Below are positions 13,703 through 26,599 of a stretch of 64,000 nucleotides of DNA, piece by piece. The DNA is from Echinostoma caproni (Eukaryota; Platyhelminthes; Trematoda; Plagiorchiida; Echinostomatidae). The notes under the pieces are model-generated. The model was not told the origin of the DNA. It saw only the letters and a program-made list of their open reading frames with translations, and did no database searches. The position numbers and the translations under genes were made by a program. The stretch's first letter is position 1. The number at the start of each line of letters is the position of its first letter. The stretch is from contig UZAN01039769.1 of assembly GCA_900618425.1 (NCBI GenBank), forward strand, positions 1 to 64,000, read 5' to 3'.

Positions 13703-16500
13703 GAATTGATAACATTGACTATTGCAACCAACATCGCCTAGTGAAACAGCTAAGTTCCTGGCATGAGTTCTTTACTCCGAATATCCTCACGGTATTCATC
13801 TGTTTCAATTTCAGTAATTACACCTAAACGGAGAAATAGGTTTGCATTTTTAGCTTTTAAAAATCAAAACATCCGAGCTGGTAATAATGGTGCTGATTAG
13901 GATGATAACTCGGGTGACGATGTTAATTATGAGGATCAGAAAATCACAAACAAATCTCATTGGTCATTGGTTCCGTTCACACAATTCCATCGAGACTCGG
14001 ATGAAGTCTGTAGGTGGATTGTAATGAAGATTGGTCTCCTGGGAAATGAAGATTCATTGTAAGATGCACTTTTAATCAACTGACCTTGTAGTTCTAATCA
14101 ACTGGCGGTCTGAGGATTCACCCAATCTTCAAATTAGTTTTGGTTCAACAGTGGTTTACGCTAATTTACCATGGCGTTCACAAAAGTTATTCCGTCACTA
14201 CTTACCATGATCACTTCTATAAGTGCAAATAATGATAGAGGCGCTTGCTTTTATGAAGTTATAAACCATTCGTTGCTTCAGAGAGGATGCTCAACTATTT
14301 TCAAATGGAAGCTGTAACGTAAGCTGTAAAACATATGATTTTCTTTCTTATGGTTAACCTTGGAATAAGGAATAGTTTGATTCTCCCGATGCCTTGTACG
14401 GTCGTGTCCCTTAAGGTTGAATGAATTTGGTCATATAAAAATGGGTCATATTTGGAATGTCTTTGGTACGGGCTAAACCCCGAGAAAGTAACCGTCCGGG
14501 ATTGCGAACAAACGATAGGATCAGACCAATAGTTTGTGTTTGGCTATAGGAAATAATGTCTGTGATTGAGCAGGTGCGGTGTTAATTTCTTCAGTGGTCA
14601 AGGAAGGGTTCGCTTGTTCGGTAAAAACATAGTATGTCCATAGCCTTACTTTTGAATGGCACATACACACGCGCGCAAACACAAACACAAAATCACCAGT
14701 TTTTCTGCTTAAGTGAACGCATATGACCCATTGGACTCGATTTTCAGTCCAATTTTCGTAGTTTTACTTCTATCACTCGGAGTTTTGACTACGGACACCG
14801 CGTGAAATATCTATACCGTATCATCCATATATAAAAAGGAGACTTAGAGATATCGTCCATTACGAATCACATCAGTCACGCACACACACTATGAGCTTAC
14901 AAATCTATTCATGTTTGTTTGCACCTATTCATATATTTTCCTTGGAAGCAACATTTTTTTCCGCACTAGTTAGCTGCTTTAGTCAGATGTCGTCAGCTGT
15001 CAGAGGACGGAACGAACTGGAGTGGAGTGGTCACACATGTGCTGTTGCACCTTTCGGTCACAAATGCACACTCACGGACAACAGGAAGGTCAAAGGCCGA
15101 GAAAACGTTGTACAACCAATGATGGTTAATCTGCCGAAAATTCAATCCGCCAGAGCAAAAAATACATTGATTGCCATTGTTACGAACCGAATCACAACAA
15201 CTATTGGTGCTCTTTATTCGGATCTCCATTTTTTCAAAAACGTAAAATTCTTCCCTCTCACTACTCTTTCCGTATTTGTTTGTCCGTAACATATAGGCAG
15301 GATGACAAAGTTTGCCTGCAGAAAGTTAAATGAAGGATAGCAATTGGAACAAGTTCACTATGACTATGATCGTTAAATTTGGTTCCGAATTCAATCACTA
15401 TCAGTTTTGTTATGAAGATTCCTATCACCTTATTTTACAGCACAGTGATTTTCGTGAATTGTTAACTTTGCCTTCAATCAATGTCTCTACCAATTCATAG
15501 ATTTGTCAAGTTACAAAGGGGTCGTGATGTTGACTTTCTTATCGACCTTTGTTTTTTTGCGCAGTCTGCGGAGCANGACACCCTTAACAATGTTGTTCAC
15601 GTTTAGACAAACAGTCTAATAGGAAATGATGAATTGGCGCATTATTGTGGGACCGGAATCAGCAACGAACAGCAATCTGTGTAGTCTACGTCTACGCTTT
15701 TTGATGAACGGTTTCGAAGCCTCGTACATTTATTTCTCTTAAGGGAATTCATGAGAGCGAGAACCGGCATCATCTCAGAACAGATTGACCACAACTGTTT
15801 CGCGTTACCTCTTCACCTGTGCAGGAACATTCATGTGAAATTTCGGTTAGAACAATAACAGTCTTCATTCATGAAAAACACTGTACTACGCAAAGTGGAT
15901 GCAAGGGTCAAACCTCACCAGTCATACTTCGGTTAGACAGAAAACAGGAGTGACAGAACGTGATGATTGATCAGAAACTTGATGGTTGCCCTATCATGGC
16001 AGGCCAAAGCTTGCCACAAAGTCTACATGTTTTCCATCAAGCTACAACCAAAACCCACAACCCTTTAGCCACACCCCGTAGTCCTTTAGCCTCAAGTCAC
16101 ATCGCTGTAGGCGAGTTAGATCCTCAAGCATCAAATGTTTCATTTCCTATAATTGTTGATGTTGTAAAGTTTCATAAAGGTCTGGGAACGTGTGTCAGTC
16201 GCATGCCTACATCACATAATTCAAACATTTATTTCCCAAGATGAACTTGAAGGAAGAAGAAGATCGGTTGATGATACGCTCAGCAAACAATAAAACCAAC
16301 CACAAGTAGCTTCTTCCATTTTAGTCATGAACAGTTTGCGCAAGAATTTGAACTTCTCATTGGAAAGTGAACAAGACGAATGACAAGGAGGCGCGACGGA
16401 ACAAGCAGTACCGTATACCGCAAGAGTACGCGGATGGGTCAATATCTACACTTTCGTAGTTTAATATTACTCAACTACAAGCGCGGTATAGTAATAACAC
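12600..16500. other. Non-coding DNA with one microsatellite
   Basis: ORFs of 132 codons (14891-15289, plus) and 94 codons (15960-16244, plus) exist, but neither shows a family signature or convincing splice sites. I treat them as chance ORFs. A GATA repeat lies at 13651-13702 and a single N at 15576. Confidence 0.5.
13651..13702 (+). repeat. (GATA)n microsatellite
   Basis: A tetranucleotide GATA/TAGA array, slightly imperfect at its left end (GGAT and GACA variants) and perfect through about 13671-13702. Confidence 0.95.
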
Positions 16501-16506
16501 TACTCC

Positions 16507-17084
16507 ATGAAGTACGCCCCTATTTGCACCGAGGATAGTCTACAAGTGGAGGTAAACCTGCTCCAATCAACTCTTGTCGAGAACGGCTACCCTGGCAGTT
16601 TTATTAGGAAGCTCAGTTGGGTACCGGGGTATAAATCAGCCGTATGCGACGTCCCCAAGAACGTCAACACTTGCGTTTGCTCCAAAGGGGACAATGAAGC
16701 CTAATTTTCCAAGACCGATTGAAAAATGTGATAAAGCGCACTTATAATACAGTCAGCCCAATCGTCTTGTACATAACCGCACGCATCCCCACTCCACCCA
16801 CACAATTATCTCAGTCACTGTCCGCCAAATCTCAAATCATTTACCAGTTTGAATATGGTTACGGAACATTGTACACTGGCAAAACAGATAGGCAGTTGCA
16901 TACATGGATAGTCGACCAAATCCCATGTTGGGAAAGATGTGGATTGACCAAATCACGTGATCAAGGGTCACCTTCTAAAATCACACGCACGCAGTCACCC
17001 ACACTCAATAACCTTACACCAATACTAACCCCCACCCTCACCCAAGTACACAGAACACAAACAGCCTGCATACCCCATAGCTAG
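16507..17084 (+). pseudogene. Penelope-like element remnant, GIY-YIG end
   Basis: Two ORFs in different frames together resemble the C-terminal part of a Penelope-like retroelement protein. The first (16507-16704) contains EDSLQVEVNLLQSTLVENGYP, a typical linker between the reverse transcriptase and the endonuclease, and ends in KGDNEA and a stop. After a frame change, the second (from about 16719) continues with RTYNTVSPIVLYITARIPTPP. It then carries the GIY-YIG-type core IIY..(11)..YTGKTDRQL. In intact relatives the core has a C-x-C pair before it and an R-I-x-E-H helix after it. Here these positions read Y-G-Y and W-I-V-D-Q, so key residues are lost as well as the frame. No reverse transcriptase core is visible upstream, so the copy is truncated. 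Family assignment rests on recalled consensus patterns, not a search. Confidence 0.75.
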
Positions 17085-17089
17085 ACATC

Positions 17090-20000
17090 TTTTGATGACA
17101 CACCATGATCCGGTCCCGGTCAGTAGATTTAAGATCATGTAAGCAAACACCAACGCCCGGCTGCTTAGATTTGCGGAGTTGATTGAAATCATTGAATGGA
17201 AACCTGGTCAGTGTGTGCAAAAGGAAATGTCGGTGACAATGCCACTGCCTTGGCGGCAGTAAAAGTGTGACGATTCAACCCTGCCGTATTCGTGTGTAAC
17301 CTGATGTACTGTTCAACGATATGAAACGTAATTCTCCGCCGTATTGTGCCCGTTGAGATGCAGTGAAATCTGCCTTGAAGTAAATCACGCAACTTCACTT
17401 TGCTGTGGTCTGTTGAACTCTATCTTGAGAAATAAATGGTTCAGTTATTTGATGCAAGCATGCGGCTAACACACGTCATCAAGCTTTACATCATCAAAAT
17501 TTGTAAAACATAAAAAATATTTGAAAACTCGTTGACCTCCGGATCTGACTCGCCCACAGTGGGATGATCAACGTTTGTGCGTTAAGGATAAAAGACCACG
17601 GTTCGTGGATAAAACAGGTTGGATTTTGGTCAAAGGACTACGGGTTCAGGATTACGGATTGCGAGTTGCAGGTTGATGGGCAATTGTGGAGTAGCCAAGT
17701 ACATTACCTGGTACGGACAATCCATCTTTTACAGGTAAAATTACGATATAAATTTCTTGCTAGACTTTTATGAGGAGCTCCTCTATGTCAGCATCGCTAA
17801 CATGTTGCAATGTAGTTAGGTTTTTAAACTATTATTGATAGTTTTGAGTTTAACTGACAAATGAGTCAAGATGTAGATATGAATGAGAAGAGGAGAGAGT
17901 CATTTAAGCGCAGTCGCAGTTTCGAATCAGCTACCAGTATATGATAAAGGCCAATTTCCTAGAGAATGATATACTCCGAGAACACCAGCCAACACTATAG
18001 ATAGTGAGAGTTCGTTGATGTTGTTTATTAAATAAAACACGGCAAGATTTTCGCATCGTTTCCTATTGACAACAAGTATGATTTATTGCTGGAGATGTGT
18101 ATTATTTTGGATAAAACAGTTGGTAATAAGAGGACTTGTTGAAAGTAATATTTCAAAATGAAAAACAAAACAGAAACCACAGAAGTCTCTTATGGTTTGG
18201 CGTTTTGATGGACAATCTCCAAATAACAGTGGTTCCATTCGCTAGTGTAGCATTTCTTAGCAACTTTTCTCTCATACCTCAAAACATCACTTTCACGCAC
18301 AAAAATATCCCGTGACAGAAAGGAACAGACAGTTTGCACCACCAATCTCTATACCCCGCGGAATCGCTCAACGTTTATCGGGTTTTTCCGGGATTGTGTT
18401 GCACATGATAAAACGTTTGTGGAAAACAACCGAATCAGTCCATTTTAGACGAACTCACACACAGTCCACATGATGAATGACATGAAAACTGACACAGAAG
18501 AAGTGTGAATTGTAAGCGATGACCTTTGAAGGAAGACCACTTTTTACTAGGAAGACCAAACCAAGAACCCATAGCCAATAAAAAGGGGAAGGAATAACCA
18601 GCAAAAAATGGGAACTATTTAATGTGCAATATGGAATACATTCTGTGACCTCAAATATTATAATTCAAATGAACAGTGCAGACTGAGGATGTTTTCAGTA
18701 GCCGCTCTCAGTGTTAGTTTTTAGGTGATAGAAGCCACCCCATGGGTGCATTGTTATTCACTGTGATGGGTGAAAGCAGATACTTAAACTAAAGTTATGA
18801 AACACATATGCCCATTAGTGAGTATGCTCCTGTACTTGGAAAAGTGCTCATGAATGAAAAGTGAGGAAAAGCCTTATCCTTCAAATCATTTTGTCTCGTT
18901 CGTTCAGTTAACGTTTGAAATGTCAGCTGAATATAAACCTCAGTAATATCTATCAAATATATGAAAATGAGGTTTCTTTGTTGATTGTCATCATGTGCAT
19001 TACTTCCAGAACACGCCCACATTGTTTGTACCAGCCACATTTTCGAAAAGCAATACGCACACGACTTTTTCTACATTCGAATTCTAAAAGCATACAATGG
19101 GGCCGTGTGCGAAGAACGAAGAAAACTTCCTTATTTTCTCCACCCTAAACAGAGATCACATATGTACCTGAAAATTGGAATGGGGTTTTCATTAAACTAA
19201 AAGTTCATTTGTACGTATGAAAATAAACATATCGTTTTGTGCCTGCGCAATGGGAAATAATAGGTTACTATATATTGAGTAGAGGATAGCATCAACCAAT
19301 TCTGATTGTGCTGCTGGTATTGGTCTTGTGGTGATGCTGGTGGTAGTGAAGAAGGGATTCCAACACACACACCCCCACCCTCCTCTAGAATGAAGCAGTT
19401 GTGGCCTATAACGATTGAGCACTGTCGCACATCACAACCCTAACACCGTACAATGCCAGCAAGTTCAAACCCGACCAACTATCAATTCACCCCCTGAATC
19501 AGAACAAAACTGACTTCTGTACAATAACAACTGTCCGGTAACATTCACAAATCCTCAAGAAAATCGAATATACAGTCAGATCCAACAATCTACAGTCAAC
19601 CGGAAACATGGATTGGGGTGTCTGACAGATGAAAGAATAACAGATATTCGCAATCGTCGTGGTTCAGGAAGTCGACCATTATCTGATCATCATGTGCTGT
19701 CGATTGGCAGTTTGAATGTCAGTAGAAGCTTGCCAAAAATAGACTAATTATTTCTTGTCATGACAGTTTAATGTTCAGAAACCTGTCCGTATATGCACCA
19801 AACAATTGAGATTTATGCACCCGGAGATTACCGTAATCCTTAAGAAGTTGCACATTTATCTTCCGAGTAGTTTTAGCTGAACCGTTTGACATAAATTCAA
19901 ACATTATCAGATAATTTACTGGTAACCGGACGGTGAGGCCAGAAATGTCGATGGAATAAATCGGAATAAATCGCTGGATTTGGGAAACGATTTCCTCCCG

Positions 20001-21555
20001 CATTGTGTGTTGTCCATCAAATCTGTTCACGTTTGCCTGGGTGTTTTTACATTACACGACGCGTTTGTATACGATCACTATGAAACTCTGACTAAAGCAA
20101 CTATACTTCATTCTAGAAAGATTTGTTTTATGCTAATAAAGTAGTTATTCAGAATCCACAAATGAAAACTGATATAGGCAACATCATTCATTGCTAATAT
20201 TGGCTAGCAAATGCACAAATTCGCTAGGAATGGCCAAACATCCCCGAAATAGATGATTGAACGCTGATTACATAAGAATTATTCCAAGTTAATGGAAAAC
20301 CTACAGTTTTCAGCAATGATGAAACCGGGGTCAGCATTTCCTAGAGCAACTATATACAAGGTCCAGGAAAAAGGAAACACACTACAGCATAGATTAACTA
20401 TTTGGAGGTTTTAATATAGTATCCGACTGGGGGAAATGCCTTATTATTCTCAGCCACTTGAATCAGTATGAACTACCCGTGTGTTCTCGACAGGAACGGA
20501 TCATTGAAATGTTTGGCTTGCCGGACAACCTTTTATGTTTCTCATTGTGTTCTCAGAACGGGTCAATTCATGTGAATCATGTATCATTCAACACAAAACT
20601 CTCGTTCCATTCACTTGTTCACAGGGCATTACTCAAGAAATTATAAATAGCAATTATCTGTTATTGCTTTTTCGGTCAGAAGTAAACGCAGACTTACTCA
20701 TGCGGGGATCATATGAAAAGTGCGCGGAAAAGAAGACGCGTTCTATCATAATATGATATCGTTCAGAATCTANCTCCCATCGGATAATCGCCCTTTTTGG
20801 AATGGTGTTTTACATGCTACACAATTCACTTTGTCACACGTTTTGTCCAACTGAGGGGCGAAAACCCAGGTTAGTTTATGTTCATTACTTACGATGCGCT
20901 GTAAACCATTCTCGGATGGAATTGTGCGTTCGATTGTTTACCCTAACATTCTACAGTGCACACAATATCCATCGAAATAAGACAAACGTTCTAAAACGGG
21001 GAATCGGCATCACTGAATATTAACAACCTCTGCGTATCATGAAGCCCTAGAGGGAACGATGTACTTTACCTTGAGTACAAACAACAAGTTGCATCCAATA
21101 GAATTGAAGTGTTTTTCGTTTCTTCATTCTGCATCAGCCTTACTCCTACTAGTGTCTGACAACATCAAGGTGTGAAATGTAAGCAATCGCTTTGCTATCC
21201 ACAGAAAACTTGTAGTTGGGGGCAAAAAGCTTGGTTACATTGATAAACACGTGTACCCTTCAAGACATCAGGATTTCAATCGAAAACTAAACGAGTGTCA
21301 AATGCGCTAACATAGACCACACTGTACTTTTGTTTCAAACAAAAATGCGTACACATTGAATTTTCGGGGGTTTGAAAGATTTACCTTATATTTTCATCAG
21401 GGTTGGTAAGTCTTTCAGTTATCAAAGAGGACTATCGATGCTGGATTGCCATTCAAGAACGTCTTCAGAATTCAGTTAAAGGAAAAAGTTCCAGCAACGT
21501 GAAACTGCAGTGCAATGAATTTTCGAAATGGTGATAATCACAAAAATGTTTGTAG
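17090..21555. other. Non-coding DNA, nothing recognised
   Basis: ORFs are all under 95 codons and unremarkable. No RNA gene or repeat family was recognised. A single N is at 20773. Confidence 0.5.
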
Positions 21556-21557
21556 TG

Positions 21558-21610
21558 GGCCACAACAGGATAGCTGTTTCGTCCTTGTTGGGATCATTCA
21601 GGAGTTTAAA
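21558..21610 (-). ncRNA. Hammerhead-ribozyme-like motif, copy 1 (decayed core)
   Basis: On the minus strand the order of parts matches a type I hammerhead ribozyme. CTGAATGA lies at 21601-21594. Stem-loop II follows (TCC..GGA around a CAACAA loop). The GAAA box is at 21580-21577. Stem III is CAG/CTG with a 5-base loop, then U16.1 and a permitted H17 (both T) at the expected cleavage site. The CUGANGA core has one extra A (CTGA-A-TGA), which would probably block catalysis. I do not find a clear stem I. Hammerhead motifs of this kind are known in the terminal repeats of flatworm Penelope-like elements, and PLE remnants occur in this window. No PLE coding was seen directly next to it. Confidence 0.6.
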
Positions 21611-22453
21611 CAACGTTGTTGACCCTAGCGACAGTCAAGAAATGAACCTTCCAGACAGAAGCGAACCCCCATCACTGAACTACACAATCAATAGTTAACA
21701 TGGATCCTGTTGATCATGTAATTGGGAGCACGATAAATGATTTCAATAAACGTTTGTTGATTAAAGTAAGGCGGAGAAAACCAGGTGTTTGAATTCAAAA
21801 GTAAAATAAAACCTCCGGGAGACAGCGGAGGCGTTTCATTGTCCTAGGATATTACTCTTTCGTCCATCAGTTCATGTAGTCTGGGAAAAACAATTAGTTT
21901 TTCTGTTTGAAAAGACATTTACCATTCGTGAACTAGTTTATATTCCCCAAATTTTGTTAGTTCGAGCATGTAGGGGGGTATAATAACAGATTGAATATGA
22001 GGAAGCTTTTCGGTAGTTAATTCCCTTCTGAATGTGATCGGAAAATCGTTTGATTCATCCGTCGAATGATTTTATCCGGAAGGGAAAATACCGAATTCCG
22101 CCGTTTTTAGCGAAAATGGACTGCGATTTTCGTTGGACATTTCCTGTGGAAAATTAGAACCCTATTTCAGATTCTCTTACGCTAACCAGTTTCTACGAGG
22201 TTATTCAAGTAGACTTTTTTCAATTTTTTATACAAATTCATGTATGAATTTTCGTGCTGGATCGTCTGCATAGACTCGTGGATTTCAGCAAGCAGACATC
22301 CAAAAGCACTGAAAAATCTATGAACATTGACAGACTATAAACGTAAGATATTTTAAAGATAATTGTCTTCAGTTTCTTTCTCGTCATTGTTTCCCGTAGG
22401 AGAATGTTTTACATGATGTAAATCTTGTTCGCTGTCGTGGCTGAGTGCAGTTA

Positions 22454-22455
<2 letters not shown>

Positions 22456-22486
<31 letters not shown>
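22456..22486 (+). repeat. (GT)n microsatellite
   Basis: About fifteen uninterrupted GT units. Confidence 0.95.
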
Positions 22487-22487
<1 letters not shown>

Positions 22488-25400
22488 TGTGATGATCGCA
22501 GCAACTGTCCACGCTCACTTCCCGCGCGGTAGGATGCTGCTGAGGTGAATTAAGCAGTTACAAGTCGAGCTGGGATCGGGTAGAGGACAGATGAAATCAA
22601 GTCACCTCGAGTTATTGACACAATACGATGAGACATTGATTCAAAAAATCGTTCCTGATGAACCTATACCTTGTGCAAATCAGGCAAAGCAAAAAAATTT
22701 GTTCATCACATTGTCGGGTTGGCGTTAACAGATTATTGGCGGGACAGGCCCACAATCTAGGTAGGCAGTTTAGACGAAAAATTAAAAAAATATTCCAAAA
22801 CGTCTGTTTAATGGAGGGGACAATTAATCAAACCAATATCGGAGGGGAAATGGCTATGTCCATTGCTTGCCACAGCAAACCACGAGTCCTATATTTGGTC
22901 TATGATCATTTCCGTTTATCTAAACAGTTTATCTGATCTCCGGGGAATTCAGTGGCTGAATTAGGGCAATGCGCACCGCAAAATATGATGGAAGAATCGA
23001 GCAAACGTTGCGTGCTCTGTAATCAATTCCACAAGGATATTTTTAATAACGGGTGAGAGAAATGAGGACGAATGAAGGTGGGACGAGTTTCGTGTTTGTT
23101 TAGTCAGATTCACAGCATGCCCCACGAGATCGATGACCGATCAGACAAAAGAGGTATACACACAGTTATCACATTCTAAAAAAAAACTATAAATATGTTA
23201 TTCACAGTGGTCTAGTTCGATTCGCACTATATATCGTTTCACATTATGGGGTGCTGATTTTCGGTTGTACACGGACATGACGGAGATGAGTCCAAATCGA
23301 AAGGATATGTGTCCCCGATTGTACAGATACATTATTGTCACACATACAGAGAAAGATCGTAACAAGAACAAAACATTGGTGGTGAACAAGATCGTTCTGG
23401 ACAATTTATCTGCTGGATCGAGTTGCACTATTTCGTGAAATTAGTGGGAAATCGTATTAGACTGTACCGTGAACTTTCTCATGTATACAGAGAGAGAGAG
23501 CAATGTAAACCTGAACTGAAAAGCTACCATTTAAACCATAATTTGTGTCTGACATTAAGAATTTACAGACTGAAATGAAACATCAAATTGCAGTACCATA
23601 ACCGAACGTTTCTCACAGTTTGGTCAACGCATACGCAATAGTCTAGGACGAGAAGCGGACTGGAGGTTTGTTGTATCAAACACTAGGATGGTCGAATGGA
23701 AGACCGAATGTTCTTACGGTCGCTATATTGGGAGAACCAGGAGGGCTAAATAGGAATGCATCTGTGTACGATTTCCGATCTCCTTCACAGTGGTCAAGAT
23801 ACAACTTCTTATTCTCTGTGTTCGTAGCTACGAACCGAGTAAAGGGGATTCAATGTCATGATCATATCAAAGGAGTTTTAATTCTAAACTGAAATAAACC
23901 ATGGAACTCATGATTGTCTCTAGACAGACCGAGTGGTGCGCGCGTACTATTCCAGATAAACATCTCCTCGTGCGGTCTTCATACTCTGACCCATGGGAAC
24001 ACGTATGTGGATGCATAGCACTGTGACAAATTGTGATACATTAGTCCGTAGATAATTAATAAAAACAGCGTATTTGCCACCATTTTTCTCATAAACCATT
24101 TGTTAATTTAATCTGCAATGTTATGTTGGTCGTAAAGGGAAACCAGACATCATTTTACATATCTCCCGGGAATTGAAGCAGATGCTGAAATGGATCGGTG
24201 GACATTAGGATGGAACATTGTGGTACTTCATATAATATCTGAATGAAATTAGATCCCTGTTCTATTCAGAAAGCTAAAAACCAGCAAACCAGCATTCCAA
24301 AAGTATTTTATTGTACGAAACGGACGTGGCAAAACACCTCGCTCCTTGTTAATAGATTTGGTTCCGTTTGGGAATAGGTAGTTAATCATTGAATAATGCC
24401 CAACCAAATTCATATTTGTGAATCTGTGGAGGAAACGTTAGATGACGGTTTATGGTTCAAGTGCCACCTAAATATAAAAGGGAATTATAATAGTAATAAC
24501 ATGTCAATCCGGGTGCATATCACACCAAAAGCAATGCACCCACAAAATCTCCGAACCGCAAACAGTATTCATTATTTTCGTTCATATGACTTGATTTGCT
24601 TCGCTGACTTCGGTTACCGACGTCAGTTCTATGTGCCTTGCTCAATGGGGTTACATACCTGTAGAAAACAAATGCGTCCAGTGATATACGTTTCAGGTAA
24701 ACATACCTCGATTATACTATGCGATACCACGTATACCAGACACTGTGAGTCACCTTCATCAATCATCTACGGATTTCATGTGAATTTAGTTTGGAGTATG
24801 TTTTCCCGACAATAATGAGCACTGTACAGCTAAAACGCCTCTATGAGTTGCGTGAAGTGTTTAGTTTGCAAATGATGGTTACACGGTGCATAATACCATC
24901 AATGTATTGTAGATCCATGTAGGAAACAAATATTCCATAATTTATGTTGATCTCTAGGATATGGCACTCAAAAAAACAATTATATCTTACTGTCATCTAA
25001 TTATCTAGATAAATTGTTCCTAAAAAGGTCGTGACCGTTGTTGGGGTTTGTTCCGCTCAACAGACGTGCACCCAATCGAGACTCCTCCGCTTCTCAAACA
25101 CTCCAAAATCTGTGTTCTCAAGTGTACGCTACTCCAGGAAAAGTTATACACTAGTGTACTGTGTGGGAAGCGCAGACAACAACAAGTAAAAGATGGGGTG
25201 TAATGACGTCTCTCCCCCATAGAACTCATTTTTGATAAATCGTAACAAGCATTACTCAGTCTGTTTTATTTCCGTTCAACGCATAAGCGTGTACATATGT
25301 ATGTATGCATGTGCATGTATGCAATCTCTTTATATATGTATATATATTAGACCGAGTAAAGCATAAGGGATTAGAATCGAGTGATAGAATAATGTCCTAC

Positions 25401-25669
25401 CCCACGTCGAACAGAGCTGACAGGTTAACTAGCACATAAATTCTACGTAATACACACCATGCTATAAAAGCTAATAAACCGGACTGTGCGCGATCGCACA
25501 ATATTCTTGACTGCAGAAGTTCTACTGGTCTAGCAAACCCAGTCATTTTATTCAACCATGTTGATGAAACAGTCATTTCGCAAAATAACCAAACAAACCT
25601 GCAATTTCAACATCACTATGAAGTGTTCCCGAATCTGAGGCGCCATTTCAACAGTGTCAAATAACACAT

Positions 25670-25687
25670 TAGGTTAAGCTTAACCTA
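25670..25687. repeat. Perfect 18-bp palindrome
   Basis: TAGGTTAAGCTTAACCTA reads the same on both strands. It could be a protein-binding site or chance; nothing nearby explains it. Confidence 0.6.
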
Positions 25688-26394
25688 GGTTTGTCATGGG
25701 ACTATGTATTATCTTGAGGTTCATCGCGCCTCTCACCAGACAGATGCTTCGATCTGTCCGAGTCATTCGTGGACACCAACATATATACTAACAAAGCGCA
25801 CAGAAAAACTGAGCGGATTGATCTGGTAGCCCAGTTTATAGAAAGATCAAACGGTGCATGAATGCAACCGTGGACAGTTCACAGTTCGGTCAGCTTAGAG
25901 ACGAAAAATATCTTTTTCGATTTGCCTATTGCCTGTCCCCACTGCATCTCCGTTCAATTGTTTGTAGAATGCTCTGAAAGGCAAGTATTTCCTAATATGA
26001 TATCCCATTTGGTCGGAATGCGCCACATTCCAGTCATGTGATTCTCGTTTGACTACCTCCACTACCTTTCATCCAAACTGAAGCCTATACGACAAATAGG
26101 ACGACCTCACTGTGTTCCACTTAGGCAAAATAAGCTGCATTTATATCGACTATCAGCGACCGGTAAACTAACTTGAAAGTCCGGAAAATAATGGGATTCA
26201 AAACATGGCATCGAGATAAAGATATAACGTCAGTCAGCCTGAACACGGTCCTAAAGTGCCTAAAGCATGCAGTGATGAGGCTGAACAATTGTGAAACACC
26301 CAATGATCTTTTGATCAAAGCAAATAACAATATGGGTCCAAGTAAATCAATATAAGCCAAATCAGACATGTCAAAACAGTCCCAAACTTCTCTC

Positions 26395-26580
26395 TTTTTT
26401 CAGTTTTACTTCCTTTTCTTGAATACGTAATGAAGCAATTTTAAGGAAAAGGAAGGTGGCCAACCGAGGGGCTACCATACGACGTACACAATGGAGAAAG
26501 TCAAGCGGTGGTGGGATTCAAACACGTCCTCCGTGGGGGATAATGTGATGATGTTCCCACCGGGCCATCGCCACTCATCA
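26395..26580 (-). mobile_element. tRNA-derived SINE-like element
   Basis: On the minus strand a 67-nt head (26571-26505) carries an A-box-like TGGCCCGGTGGG (26567-26556) and a B-box-like GTTTGAATCCC (26523-26513). The ends GCGATGG and CCACCGC would pair at six of seven positions, like a tRNA acceptor stem. The T-arm and D-arm are decayed, so it is not a working tRNA. A tail follows that contains GGTAGCCCCTCGGTTGGCC and ends near 26395 in an A/G-rich stretch. Diverged copies of this tail appear at 35.8 and 60.8 kb, which supports a dispersed family rather than a single tRNA pseudogene. Confidence 0.6.
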
Positions 26581-26599
26581 CTCCTCGTTGATCGTATAA

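Larger units (their letters stand above)
21611..26394. other. Non-coding DNA with one microsatellite
   Basis: The largest ORF is 139 codons (24396-24815, plus) and shows no recognisable domain. An 18-base perfect palindrome lies at 25670-25687. A GT repeat at 22456-22486 is listed separately. Confidence 0.5.

Noticed and set aside
14891..15289. Overlapping 132- and 99-codon ORFs on opposite strands
   Set aside because: Neither translation resembles a known family and no splice or start context favours either strand.
24396..24815. 139-codon plus-strand ORF
   Set aside because: No domain, no splice context and a composition like the surrounding AT-rich DNA; probably chance.
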